Below are positions 9,354 to 18,353 of a stretch of 64,000 nucleotides of DNA, piece by piece. The translations under genes were made by a program, and so were the position numbers. Location: positions 1 to 64,000 of the forward strand of contig JARGOX010000011.1 in assembly GCA_029233925.1 (NCBI GenBank). The letters run 5' to 3'. This stretch comes from Rhizobiaceae bacterium. GTDB lineage: Bacteria; Pseudomonadota; Alphaproteobacteria; Rhizobiales; Rhizobiaceae. The notes under the pieces were generated by a model. That model saw only the letters and a program-made list of their open reading frames with translations, ran no database searches and was not told where the DNA came from. How positions within the stretch are numbered: position 1 is the first letter of the stretch; the number at the start of each line of letters is the position of its first letter.

Positions 9354-11357
9354 ATGTACAATTTTGCCAGACTTCGCGAGCAAATGGTTGCAAAACAGAT
9401 TCATGCGCGGGGCGTGCGGGATCAACGTGTTCTAGACGCCATGGGGAAAGTGCCGCGGGAAAAATTTGTCCCCAACCATCTGCAGCTATCTGCCTATGAC
9501 GACCGTCCGCTGCCGATTGCCGAAGGACAGACATTCTCTCAGCCCTATGTCATTGCCTATATGATCGAGGCGCTGGCGCTTCAAGGTGGCGAACGGGTTC
9601 TCGTCGTCGGCGTCGGATCCGGATATGCAACCGCTGTGCTCGCCGAGATTGCCGGCGAAGTCTATGCCATGGAGCATATCGGCCAACTGGCTGAAATTGC
9701 AGCATCACATCTGATGGATGCGGGTTATGAAAATGCCCATATCATGCATGCCGACGGCACCAGAGGATGGCTGGATGAAGCGCCCTTCGAAGCCATCCTG
9801 GTTGCCGATGCCGTGCCATCCATTCCTGAATCCCTCAAGAGCCAGCTTTCCACGGGAGGGCGGATGATCGTGCCTGTCGGGAGCAACATGCGGGCGCAGG
9901 AACTTGTCCGCCTGACCCGTCAGGAAAAAGGGCAATTTCTACGCGAAGACGTGGCGGACATGCGTTTTGTGCCACCCATCGGCGAACACGGATGGGAAGA
10001 AGATACAACCGGAATGGCAACATCGCGCGCGCGCGTGATCTTGAAAAAACCGGAAATCGATCAATCCCTGCCAGAGTTGATATCAAAATACGCAGAAGAA
10101 TTCGACACCGTGGAGAACGCCGATTTGCAGCCGCTGCTGGATCGCATAGGGGAACGCCGGCTGGTGCTGATCGGTGAAGCAAGCCATGGCACATCGGAAT
10201 TCTACCGCATGCGGGCGCGCATCACCCAACGCCTTGTCGAAGAAAGGGGCTTCAATGTCATCGCGGTCGAGGCCGACTGGCCCGATGCGGCCCGCATAGA
10301 CAGCCATGTCCGCCACCGTGAAACGGACACATCCGGGTGGGAGGCTTTTGGACGCTTCCCGATGTGGATGTGGCGCAATGAGGACGTGCGCGCATTCGTC
10401 GACTGGCTGCACACCTATAACAGCACCAGACCCTATGAGCTCAGAACCGCCTATTACGGCCTTGATCTTTACAGTCTCTACCAGTCCACACGGGCAATCA
10501 TCACATATCTGGAGGATGTTGATCCGGAAATGGTCGCCGTTGCACGGCAGCGCTACGGTTGTCTCAGTCCATGGGAGGCCGATCCTGCGGCCTATGGACA
10601 TGCGGCATTGAAAGGCAGCTATCGCAACTGCGAAAATGATGTCGCCCACATGTTGATTGAACTGCACAAGAACCGGCAGGACTATCTGCAGCATGACGGC
10701 GAGCGGTTTCTGGACGCAACCCAGAACGCCCGGATCATTGCCAATGCCGAGCGCTATTATCGTATTATGTACTATGGATCGCGCGCCTCGTGGAATCTGC
10801 GCGACAGCCATATGTTCCAGACGCTGCAGAACATCATGGAGTTTCATGGCCCCTCTGCAAAAGCAGTGATCTGGGCGCATAATTCCCATATCGGCGATGC
10901 TTCCGCGACAGAAATGTCGGCGCGAGGAGAACACAATATCGGTGAACTGTGCCGCCAGACCTATGGGGGGCAATCCTATCGCATTGGATTTGGGACCGAT
11001 CACGGAACCGTCGCAGCGGCATCCTCCTGGGATAGCCCGATGGAAATCAAGCAGGTGCGGTCAGCGCATCCGCAGAGCTATGAGAAACTTTTTCACATGA
11101 CCAACAAAAAGGGCCTGATCCTGCCGCTCAGGGCCGGTCACGAAGTGGACCTGACCGCAGGCCTTTCAAGACCGCGGCTGGAACGCGCCATTGGCGTGGT
11201 CTACCGTCCGGAAACTGAAATTTCCAGCCATTATTTCGAGGCTGACTTGCCGGGTCAATTCAACGAATATATCTGGATTGACGAAACCAGCGCAATCACG
11301 CCACTGCCTGCCGGACAGATAGAGGGCATGCCGGATACCTACCCGTTCGGCATTTGA
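9354..11357 (+). CDS. Protein-L-isoaspartate O-methyltransferase fused to erythromycin-esterase-type domain
   Basis: About 667 aa with two clear domains. Residues 1-215 are a PCMT domain (RGVRDQRVLDAMGKVPREKFVP, then the SAM-binding VVGVGSGYATAVLAE), which repairs isoaspartyl residues. Residues 240-660 are an erythromycin-esterase family domain (LIGEASHGTSEFYRMR, EADWPDAARIDSHVR, WAHNSHIGD), a hydrolase fold found in EreA/EreB but also in many proteins with no known substrate. The ATG at 9354 begins MYNFARLREQM, the PCMT consensus start; in-frame ATGs at 9333 and 9216 are possible. Macrolide resistance should not be assumed. Confidence 0.88.
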   Translation: MYNFARLREQMVAKQIHARGVRDQRVLDAMGKVPREKFVPNHLQLSAYDDRPLPIAEGQTFSQPYVIAYMIEALALQGGERVLVVGVGSGYATAVLAEIAGEVYAMEHIGQLAEIAASHLMDAGYENAHIMHADGTRGWLDEAPFEAILVADAVPSIPESLKSQLSTGGRMIVPVGSNMRAQELVRLTRQEKGQFLREDVADMRFVPPIGEHGWEEDTTGMATSRARVILKKPEIDQSLPELISKYAEEFDTVENADLQPLLDRIGERRLVLIGEASHGTSEFYRMRARITQRLVEERGFNVIAVEADWPDAARIDSHVRHRETDTSGWEAFGRFPMWMWRNEDVRAFVDWLHTYNSTRPYELRTAYYGLDLYSLYQSTRAIITYLEDVDPEMVAVARQRYGCLSPWEADPAAYGHAALKGSYRNCENDVAHMLIELHKNRQDYLQHDGERFLDATQNARIIANAERYYRIMYYGSRASWNLRDSHMFQTLQNIMEFHGPSAKAVIWAHNSHIGDASATEMSARGEHNIGELCRQTYGGQSYRIGFGTDHGTVAAASSWDSPMEIKQVRSAHPQSYEKLFHMTNKKGLILPLRAGHEVDLTAGLSRPRLERAIGVVYRPETEISSHYFEADLPGQFNEYIWIDETSAITPLPAGQIEGMPDTYPFGI

Positions 11358-11399
11358 GGGGAAACGGATAGGACCTGCTTGTCGCCTTTACGACCGGGC

Positions 11400-12137
11400 T
11401 TAAACCTCCCGCTCGATCTCTGTGATAAAGCGTTTTGCGTCTGCTTGCGTTGCAAATACGCGTCCATCGGCGAAGCAATGACCATCACTTGCCAGAAGAA
11501 TTTCCGTTTCATGATAGTTCAGCGTTTCCAACGCCATGGACTTGGTGATCGGGTGGCTTTTGTAATGTGCCTGAAGGTCATCTGTATGGTCGGGCACGCC
11601 ATGCACATGCACGTCCTGTCCGCTATGGCGTGACAGAATCTCGACAGCTCGCTTTTCATGCTCCGCGTCACGGGTGCGAACCCAAAGAAGAAGACCACCA
11701 TGCTCCAGTTGATCGTTGAGATAATCTGCGTGTTTCTTGCCCAGGAGACCGGCGAAGATACTGCCGATCGCAGCCCCGCCGCCGCCACCCAGAACAGCCG
11801 CCAGAATGGCCGCCCCGATGGCGCCGCCGGATGCAACGATGGGCGCAAATCCGATAAAGGCGCCCAGATACATCAAACCACCGATTGCCGCTCCCTCGGC
11901 ATCACCGATGGATTCCCGTGCGACATAAGCGGTGACCGGAACTGTCGGATCGTCTTCAAGATCGCGGGTCGATGAGAAAGAGTGCCCCAGTTTTTCCTCC
12001 ACGGCCTCAATGCCAGCCAGCAGACTGATTTCTGCGCGGGCAAAACCCGAAGACAGCAATTCTTCAATCGCCCGTTCCAAGTCTTCAGAAATCGTAAAGG
12101 CAGCCACTGCCTCACGCACTTGTCTTTTCGCATTCAT
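11400..12137 (-). CDS. Hypothetical glycine-zipper membrane protein
   Basis: About 245 aa, family not recognised with certainty. An N-terminal soluble part (about 1-85) is followed by a glycine/alanine-rich hydrophobic segment (GGLMYLGAFIGFAPIVASGG, then a run of Gly around AAVLGGGGGAAIG), i.e. one or two glycine-zipper membrane helices. A soluble domain then contains LLLWVRTRD and HVHGVP. The architecture recalls general-stress and membrane-permeability proteins, but I assign no function. The start at 12137 was chosen because TTGGAG lies 6 nt upstream; a longer reading to 12239 would run into a tandem repeat. It is convergent with the PCMT fusion gene. Confidence 0.7.
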   Translation of the reverse strand: MNAKRQVREAVAAFTISEDLERAIEELLSSGFARAEISLLAGIEAVEEKLGHSFSSTRDLEDDPTVPVTAYVARESIGDAEGAAIGGLMYLGAFIGFAPIVASGGAIGAAILAAVLGGGGGAAIGSIFAGLLGKKHADYLNDQLEHGGLLLWVRTRDAEHEKRAVEILSRHSGQDVHVHGVPDHTDDLQAHYKSHPITKSMALETLNYHETEILLASDGHCFADGRVFATQADAKRFITEIEREV

Positions 12138-12210
12138 CGGCATCTCCAATTCCGCTCGGATCACTGGTAAACCAACGCCAAGGGCACAACATTGATCAAG
12201 GTCAAAAGCC

Positions 12211-12254
12211 GGTTCAATATCCCCCTGTTCTAGGTTCAATATCCCCCTGTTCTA
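12211..12254. repeat. Exact 22-bp tandem duplication
   Basis: Two perfect adjacent copies of a 22-bp unit beginning GGTTCAATATCCCC lie in the divergent intergenic region between the hypothetical membrane protein (minus) and the UvrD-type helicase (plus). An exact duplication suggests recent slippage. It sits about 75 bp upstream of the hypothetical gene and about 180 bp upstream of the helicase start, so it could alter a promoter region. Confidence 0.9.
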
Positions 12255-12433
12255 TATCCTTATGCCGCTTACCGGACCGCAGATTGCACGGTCTGCCGTG
12301 CCAAAATCTGGCGTCTTCACAGCAAGAACACCCGGTTTGCGTCCAGCAGGCAGATGAACGATACAGGAACAAAAGCGTGATCCTGGTCACAAGGCTGCTG
12401 GTCTTTCGTGCCCGAATCACTACATTGGAAGGC

Positions 12434-14911
12434 ATGGTCAACCCAGAAGATGACATTCCGTTTTTCGGAGACAATGAAGAGCCGGTTCAAATGGCGACAG
12501 CAAGCGGCGGCATTGCTGCGCGTGCGCTTGCCGCTCGTAATCGCCATAGCGAACCCGCCACCTATCTCAACGGGCTCAATCCTGAGCAGAAACGGGCCGT
12601 CGAAACAATCGATGGACCGGTGCTCGTGCTGGCCGGTGCGGGCACGGGAAAGACCCGTGTCCTGACCACCCGCATCGCCCATATACTGGCCGTCGGCAAA
12701 GCCTATCCAAGCCAGATCCTGTCCGTCACCTTTACCAACAAGGCGGCGCGGGAAATGAAGCAGCGCATCGGTGTTCTTGTCGGCGGTGCGGTCGAAGGCA
12801 TGCCCTGGCTGGGCACCTTCCATTCCATTGGCGTGAAAATATTGCGCCGTCATGCCGAACTGGTCGGTTTGCGTTCAGATTTCACCATCCTCGATACGGA
12901 TGACCAGATCAGGCTTTTGAAGCAACTCATCAAGGCCGAGGGGCTGGATGACAAACGCTGGCCCGCCCGCCAGTTTGCAATGATGATCGATGGCTGGAAG
13001 AACAAGGGGCTGGGTCCTGTCGACATTCCGGAAGGCGATGCCCGGGCCTTTGCCAATGGCAAGGGGCGGCAACTCTATGAGGCCTATCAAAACCGCCTGA
13101 AAACACTCAATGCCGCTGATTTTGGTGATCTTCTTTGCCACCCGATCCGCATTTTCCGTACCCATCCGGATGTCCTGAAGGAATATCACAAGAAATTCCG
13201 CTACATTCTGGTGGACGAGTATCAGGATACCAATACCGCACAATACATGTGGCTGCGGCTGATTGCGCAGGGCTCACACAATGTATGTTGCGTCGGCGAC
13301 GACGATCAATCGATCTATGGTTGGCGCGGCGCGGAAGTGGACAATATCCTGCGCTTCGAAAAGGATTTCCCCGGGGCGGCCGTCATCCGGCTGGAGCGCA
13401 ATTACCGCTCAACCGCGCATATTCTGGGTGCCGCTGCCCATCTGATTTCCCACAATGAGGGACGGCTGGGAAAAACCCTCTATACGGAACTGGCCGATGA
13501 TGAACACGACAAGGTCATTGTGCATGCTGCCTGGGATTCGGAAGAAGAGGCCCGCGCCCTGGGTGAGGAAATCGAGCAGCAACAAAGGCACGGCCACAAA
13601 CTGAACGATATGGCCATTTTGGTGCGCGCTTCCTTTCAGATGCGCGAATTTGAAGATCGCTTTGTTACACTTGGTCTGAATTACCGGGTCATCGGCGGTC
13701 CGCGCTTCTACGAGCGGCTCGAAATTCGCGATGCCATGGCCTATTTGCGTGTGGTCTGCCAGCCGGCCGATGATCTTGCTCTCGAGCGCATCATCAACAC
13801 GCCCAAGCGTGGCCTTGGCGAGGCAGCGATCCGACAGGTTCATGACTATGCCCGGGCACGCGACATTCCGATGCTGCAGGCGGCTGGCGATCTGATCATG
13901 ACGGAGGAAATGAAGCCCCGTCCGCGCAAGTCGCTGACCGATGTGGTCGAAAATTTCAGACGCTGGTCATCGTTGCTGGAAACCATGCCACACACGGAAC
14001 TCGCCTCGCAGATCCTCGAAGAAAGCGGCTATACGGACATGTGGCAGAACGACCGCTCAGCCGATGCACCGGGCCGACTCGACAATCTGAAGGAATTGAT
14101 CCGCTCCATGGAGGATTTTGAATCCATGCGCGCGTTCCTTGAGCATATCAGTCTTGTCATGGACACGGACCGCAATGAGAACCTCGACGCCGTCTCCATC
14201 ATGACACTGCATTCGGCCAAGGGACTGGAATTCGAGACCGTGTTCCTGCCCGGCTGGGAGGAAGGTCTGTTTCCCCATCAGCGTGCGCTGGATGAGGGCG
14301 GGCGCTCTGCCCTGGAGGAGGAACGACGGCTGGCCTATGTCGGCCTGACTCGCGCCAAGATCAACTGCCACATCTGGTTTGTGTCCAACCGGCGTATTCA
14401 CGGCATGTGGCAATCGACCATACCGTCGAGGTTTCTTGACGAATTGCCCTCTGAACATGCCGACGTGGCAGAACCGGAATCCTCCTATGGCGGTTATGGC
14501 ACGTCCAGCGTCGGCGGTGGTTATGGCGCGTCCCGCTTTGACAAAGCCGAACCCTTTTCCGGCAGTTACGACACGCCGGGCTGGCGCAGGGCTCAGGCCA
14601 ATCGCAATGATGCGACCCGGCAGAACTGGGGATCACGCTCCGGACATGCTGTCGAACGGGTCGGCTATGGTGAAACCGATTCCGGCTATGGCGCCGGGCG
14701 AACATCAGTCAAAAGCCCGGTGATCGACGGCGAGCTGGTGGCAAAATCTGTCGCAGACGAGCCATCGTCCTTCACCATCGGCGACCGGGTTTTTCACATG
14801 AAGTTCGGCAATGGCAATGTAGCGGGAATAGAAGGCAACAAGCTGACGATCGATTTTGACAAGGCCGGGCAAAAACGCGTTCTCGATAATTTCGTCGACA
14901 AAAAGCAGTGA
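12434..14911 (+). CDS. uvrD: ATP-dependent DNA helicase UvrD/PcrA family
   Basis: About 825 aa superfamily 1A helicase. Walker A is GAGTGKT (about residue 70). Further motifs are TFTNKAAREMKQR, VDEYQDTN (motif II), DDQSIYGWRGA (motif III), LERNYRST, TLHSAKGLEFETVFLPG (motif V) and EERRLAYVGLTRA (motif VI). The C-terminus holds the PcrA/UvrD Tudor-like domain (FHMKFGNGNV). A Gly/Tyr/Ser-rich linker of about 100 residues precedes it. The protein unwinds DNA in mismatch and nucleotide excision repair and clears stalled complexes. The start at 12434 follows GGAAGG; the reading frame is open further upstream, without conservation. Confidence 0.95.
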   Translation: MVNPEDDIPFFGDNEEPVQMATASGGIAARALAARNRHSEPATYLNGLNPEQKRAVETIDGPVLVLAGAGTGKTRVLTTRIAHILAVGKAYPSQILSVTFTNKAAREMKQRIGVLVGGAVEGMPWLGTFHSIGVKILRRHAELVGLRSDFTILDTDDQIRLLKQLIKAEGLDDKRWPARQFAMMIDGWKNKGLGPVDIPEGDARAFANGKGRQLYEAYQNRLKTLNAADFGDLLCHPIRIFRTHPDVLKEYHKKFRYILVDEYQDTNTAQYMWLRLIAQGSHNVCCVGDDDQSIYGWRGAEVDNILRFEKDFPGAAVIRLERNYRSTAHILGAAAHLISHNEGRLGKTLYTELADDEHDKVIVHAAWDSEEEARALGEEIEQQQRHGHKLNDMAILVRASFQMREFEDRFVTLGLNYRVIGGPRFYERLEIRDAMAYLRVVCQPADDLALERIINTPKRGLGEAAIRQVHDYARARDIPMLQAAGDLIMTEEMKPRPRKSLTDVVENFRRWSSLLETMPHTELASQILEESGYTDMWQNDRSADAPGRLDNLKELIRSMEDFESMRAFLEHISLVMDTDRNENLDAVSIMTLHSAKGLEFETVFLPGWEEGLFPHQRALDEGGRSALEEERRLAYVGLTRAKINCHIWFVSNRRIHGMWQSTIPSRFLDELPSEHADVAEPESSYGGYGTSSVGGGYGASRFDKAEPFSGSYDTPGWRRAQANRNDATRQNWGSRSGHAVERVGYGETDSGYGAGRTSVKSPVIDGELVAKSVADEPSSFTIGDRVFHMKFGNGNVAGIEGNKLTIDFDKAGQKRVLDNFVDKKQ

Positions 14912-15114
14912 TCCGACCGGTTTTCGGTTAGGGTGTAATCGATTTTTTTCCGTATCGACAAAACCGTCATAAAAGCGCAGCCTTGCTGGACGCATATGGG
15001 CGCTCATATTACACTGTTTGTCAGGACATCCGGCAGGACTCCCGGCAGATGAGGCACATTGGGTCTGGAACCGAATCCGGCAGGTTTGTGACGGATTGCA
15101 GCAAGGAGAAAATC

Positions 15115-17094
15115 ATGAAAAATCGTTCAGGCCGCGCGCTTAACCGCCGCGATTTTCTGGCAGGTACCGCAGCCATCGGCTCGCTGGCGCTGCTCCATCC
15201 CTATTCGGCATTTGCATCCGACAATCAGGCGCACCTGCGTTTGATGGAGACGACGGATCTGCACGTGCACGTGTTCCCCTATGATTATTATGCCGACCGC
15301 CCGTCGGATGCCGTCGGTCTTGCACGCACTGCAAAGCTCATTCAAAGCTTCCGTGATGAGGCAACAAACGCCGTGCTTGTCGACAATGGCGACTTTCTGC
15401 AGGGCAATCCGATGGGTGATTATATTGCCTATGAACGCGGCATGAAGGATGGCGATATGCATCCCATCATCCAGGCAATGAATACGCTTGGTTATGAGGC
15501 CTCGACACTCGGCAATCACGAATTCAACTACGGTCTCGACTTCCTGCTCAAGACCATCAACGGCGCCAATTTTCCGGTTGTCTCGGCCAATGTTACCAAG
15601 GGTGCTCTGGCTGCCAGTCCGCGCGATGATGAATTGTTCCTCAAGCCCTATGTGATTGTCGACAAGATGATCAAGGATGGAGCAGGCAACGAGCACCCGA
15701 TCCGCATCGGCCTTATCGGCTTTGTGCCGCCACAGATCATGACCTGGGACCGGCGCCATCTGGAAGGCAATGCCAATACGCGCGGCATTGTTGAAACCGC
15801 CAGGGCCTGGGTGCCTGAAATGAAGGAAGCCGGCGCTGACCTTATCATTGCCCTTTCACACTCGGGCATTGATGCATCAGAGCACAGCGAAGGCATGGAG
15901 AATGCCTCCCTGCATCTGGCAGGTGTCGACGGGATAGATGCGCTCTTCACCGGACATCACCATCTGGTTTTCCCCGGACCGAAATATGCCGAATTGCCAG
16001 GTATCGATGCCGAAAAAGGCACCCTGTTTGGCAAGCCGGCAGCCATGGGCGGTTTCTGGGGCTCCCATCTGGGCATTATCGATCTGATGCTGGAGCGCGA
16101 CGGAAACACATGGAAGATTGCCGGTTTCACAACGGCTGCTCCCTCCATTTACGAACGTGACGGACGCAAGATCGTGCCGCTTGTCGAGAGTGATGAAGAC
16201 ATTCTGGCTTCGGTGACGAAGGAACATGACGATACGCTTGCCTATGTGCGCCGTGCTGTCGGCAAGACCTCCGCGCCGCTGCATTCCTATTTCGCCCTGG
16301 TCGCCGACGATCCATCGGTCCAGATCGTCAGCCAGGCACAGACCTGGTACATCGACCAGATGATGAAAGGCACGAAATGGGAAGGCCTGCCGATCCTCTC
16401 GGCAGCAGCCCCCTTCAAGGCGGGCGGCAGAGGCGGTCCGGATTATTATACCGATGTCGCGCCCGGCGACGTGGCGATCAAGAACGTGTCCGACCTCTAC
16501 CTCTATCCCAACACCGTTCGGGCTGTTGAAATCACCGGTGCGCAGGTTCGGGAATGGCTGGAACGCTCCGCCGGAATCTTCAACAGGATCGAGCCGGGCA
16601 AACCGGATCAGGTTCTGATCAACAATGAGTTTCCATCCTACAACTTTGATGTAATCGATGGCATGACCTACCAGATCGACCTGACACAGCCGTCCAAATA
16701 CGACCAGAAGGGCGGCGTGCTCGATGCCAGCGCAAACCGTATCGTTGACTTGAAGTACAACGGAAAACCGATTGATCCGAATCAGAAATTCGTTGTCGCA
16801 ACCAACAATTATCGCGCCGGCGGAGGTGGGAACTTCCCCGAAATCGATGATTCCGTGGTCATCTTTGTGGCGCCCGATACCAATCGCGATGTGATCGTGC
16901 GTTACATAGTCGACAAGGGCACCATCAACCCTTCAGCGGACGCCAACTGGTCCTTCAAGCCCATTGAGGGGGCGAGTGTTGTTTTTGACACCGGACCAAA
17001 AGCCAAGGCCTTCATGAAAGACGTCAAGGGTGTCACGATTGAAGCGGTCGGAGATGGCGAAGAGGGCTTCGCGAAATACCGGATCACCATGTAG
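15115..17094 (+). CDS. cpdB: Bifunctional 2',3'-cyclic-nucleotide 2'-phosphodiesterase/3'-nucleotidase
   Basis: About 659 aa periplasmic enzyme. The N-terminus [18 protein letters not shown] is a twin-arginine (Tat) signal, with probable cleavage after AFA. The metallophosphatase domain shows [35 protein letters not shown] and TGHHH; the 5'-nucleotidase C-terminal domain follows from about residue 380 ([12 protein letters not shown]). It hydrolyses 2',3'-cyclic nucleotides and 3'-nucleotides to nucleosides for salvage. The start ATG is preceded by AAGGAG. Functionally it would feed the nucleoside hydrolase and ABC importer at 54-60 kb, although the two loci are not linked. Confidence 0.92.
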   Translation: MKNRSGRALNRRDFLAGTAAIGSLALLHPYSAFASDNQAHLRLMETTDLHVHVFPYDYYADRPSDAVGLARTAKLIQSFRDEATNAVLVDNGDFLQGNPMGDYIAYERGMKDGDMHPIIQAMNTLGYEASTLGNHEFNYGLDFLLKTINGANFPVVSANVTKGALAASPRDDELFLKPYVIVDKMIKDGAGNEHPIRIGLIGFVPPQIMTWDRRHLEGNANTRGIVETARAWVPEMKEAGADLIIALSHSGIDASEHSEGMENASLHLAGVDGIDALFTGHHHLVFPGPKYAELPGIDAEKGTLFGKPAAMGGFWGSHLGIIDLMLERDGNTWKIAGFTTAAPSIYERDGRKIVPLVESDEDILASVTKEHDDTLAYVRRAVGKTSAPLHSYFALVADDPSVQIVSQAQTWYIDQMMKGTKWEGLPILSAAAPFKAGGRGGPDYYTDVAPGDVAIKNVSDLYLYPNTVRAVEITGAQVREWLERSAGIFNRIEPGKPDQVLINNEFPSYNFDVIDGMTYQIDLTQPSKYDQKGGVLDASANRIVDLKYNGKPIDPNQKFVVATNNYRAGGGGNFPEIDDSVVIFVAPDTNRDVIVRYIVDKGTINPSADANWSFKPIEGASVVFDTGPKAKAFMKDVKGVTIEAVGDGEEGFAKYRITM

Positions 17095-17102
17095 TTCGTC
17101 CG

Positions 17103-17136
17103 ACACAGGCGCCACCCCAGTGGGCAGCGCCTGTGT
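17103..17136 (+). terminator. Hairpin after cpdB
   Basis: Perfect 10-bp inverted repeat ACACAGGCGC/GCGCCTGTGT with a 14-nt loop, starting 8 nt after the cpdB stop. Only a short T stretch follows (TTTCGG), so termination may be weak. Confidence 0.6.
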
Positions 17137-17211
17137 TTCGGTCTGCATCTAAACTGTGGAGAGGCTTGATACAGCCTGTCCTGACACGCGCAAATGTGGT
17201 CAAATAGCGCC

Positions 17212-18201
17212 ATGAAAATTCTGGTGACAGGCAGCGCAGGACACCTAGGTGAGGCCATTGTCCGCACTCTGAAGGATGCGAACCGAGCGGTTGCAGGCGT
17301 CGATATCATCGCCTCGCCCCATACCGATTTTGTCGGTTCCATCACGCAGCGTGACTTTGTCAAAACCTGCATGAAGGATGTTGACGCCGTCATTCATACG
17401 GCAACCCTGCACAAGCCGCATGTCAGGACCCATTCAAAACAGGACTTTATTGATACCAATATCTCCGGAACGCTCAACCTTCTTGAGGAATCCTTTCAAG
17501 CCGGCATTCGATCCTTCGCCTATACCAGCACCACCAGCGTCTTCGGTAATGCGTTGGTGCCGCCGCCGGGAGAGCCAGCCGCCTGGATCACCGAAGACAC
17601 CGCACCGCAGCCAAAAAACATCTATGGCATCACCAAACTGGCCAGCGAGAACCTTTGCGAACTGTTTGCCCGCAAACACGCTCTGCCGGTCACCGTGCTG
17701 CGAATCTCGCGTTTTTTTCCCGAAGAAGACGACAGCACGGCGATCCGCGCGGGCTATGCGGATGAAAACGCCAAAGCCAACGAGTTTCTGTTTCGCCGCG
17801 TCGATATCCATGATGCAGTCCAGGCGCACCTGGATGCCGTGGAAAGGCCGCCGGAAAAGGGCTTTGCGCGCTATATCATCAGCGCCACCACCCCGTTCAC
17901 CAAGGATGACCTTGCAGAACTGCGCCGCGATGCTGCCAGCGTCTTGCGAAGACACATGCCGGCCTATGAAGCGGAATATGCGCGCCGGGGCTGGAACATG
18001 TTTCCGCTCGTAGACCGGGTCTATGTCAATGAAAAGGCCCGCCGGGAACTTGGCTGGAAACCCCTTCATGATTTCAGATGGGTCCTTGAAAGCCTCAAGG
18101 CTGACAAACCTGTCCTCAGCGCAACGGCACACATCATCGGCCAAAAGGGCTACCACTCGGAAGTGTTTGAAAACGGCCCCTATCCTGTTGATGAGCACTA
18201 A
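17212..18201 (+). CDS. NAD-dependent epimerase/dehydratase family protein
   Basis: About 329 aa extended short-chain dehydrogenase. The Rossmann motif GSAGHLGEAI (GxxGxxG) is at residue 7, and the catalytic YGITKLASENL (YxxxK) is near residue 140, after STTSVFG. This family epimerises or dehydrates nucleotide sugars or reduces related substrates; the specific substrate cannot be told. The start ATG at 17212 begins MKILVTGSAG, the normal start for the family, so the reading from 17194 is not used. Confidence 0.88.
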   Translation: MKILVTGSAGHLGEAIVRTLKDANRAVAGVDIIASPHTDFVGSITQRDFVKTCMKDVDAVIHTATLHKPHVRTHSKQDFIDTNISGTLNLLEESFQAGIRSFAYTSTTSVFGNALVPPPGEPAAWITEDTAPQPKNIYGITKLASENLCELFARKHALPVTVLRISRFFPEEDDSTAIRAGYADENAKANEFLFRRVDIHDAVQAHLDAVERPPEKGFARYIISATTPFTKDDLAELRRDAASVLRRHMPAYEAEYARRGWNMFPLVDRVYVNEKARRELGWKPLHDFRWVLESLKADKPVLSATAHIIGQKGYHSEVFENGPYPVDEH

Positions 18202-18353
18202 CAATCCGAAGCCAAGCTTTACAAGATCAAAGACTGGACGGTGACGACCAGTCAGACCATTATGTGCACAGGATGGCCCATCACGGGCAGATATCCGTAT
18301 GCTTGGAAAGCATCACGGATCGTGTGTGTGAGACGCATGCAACGGAGGACATC

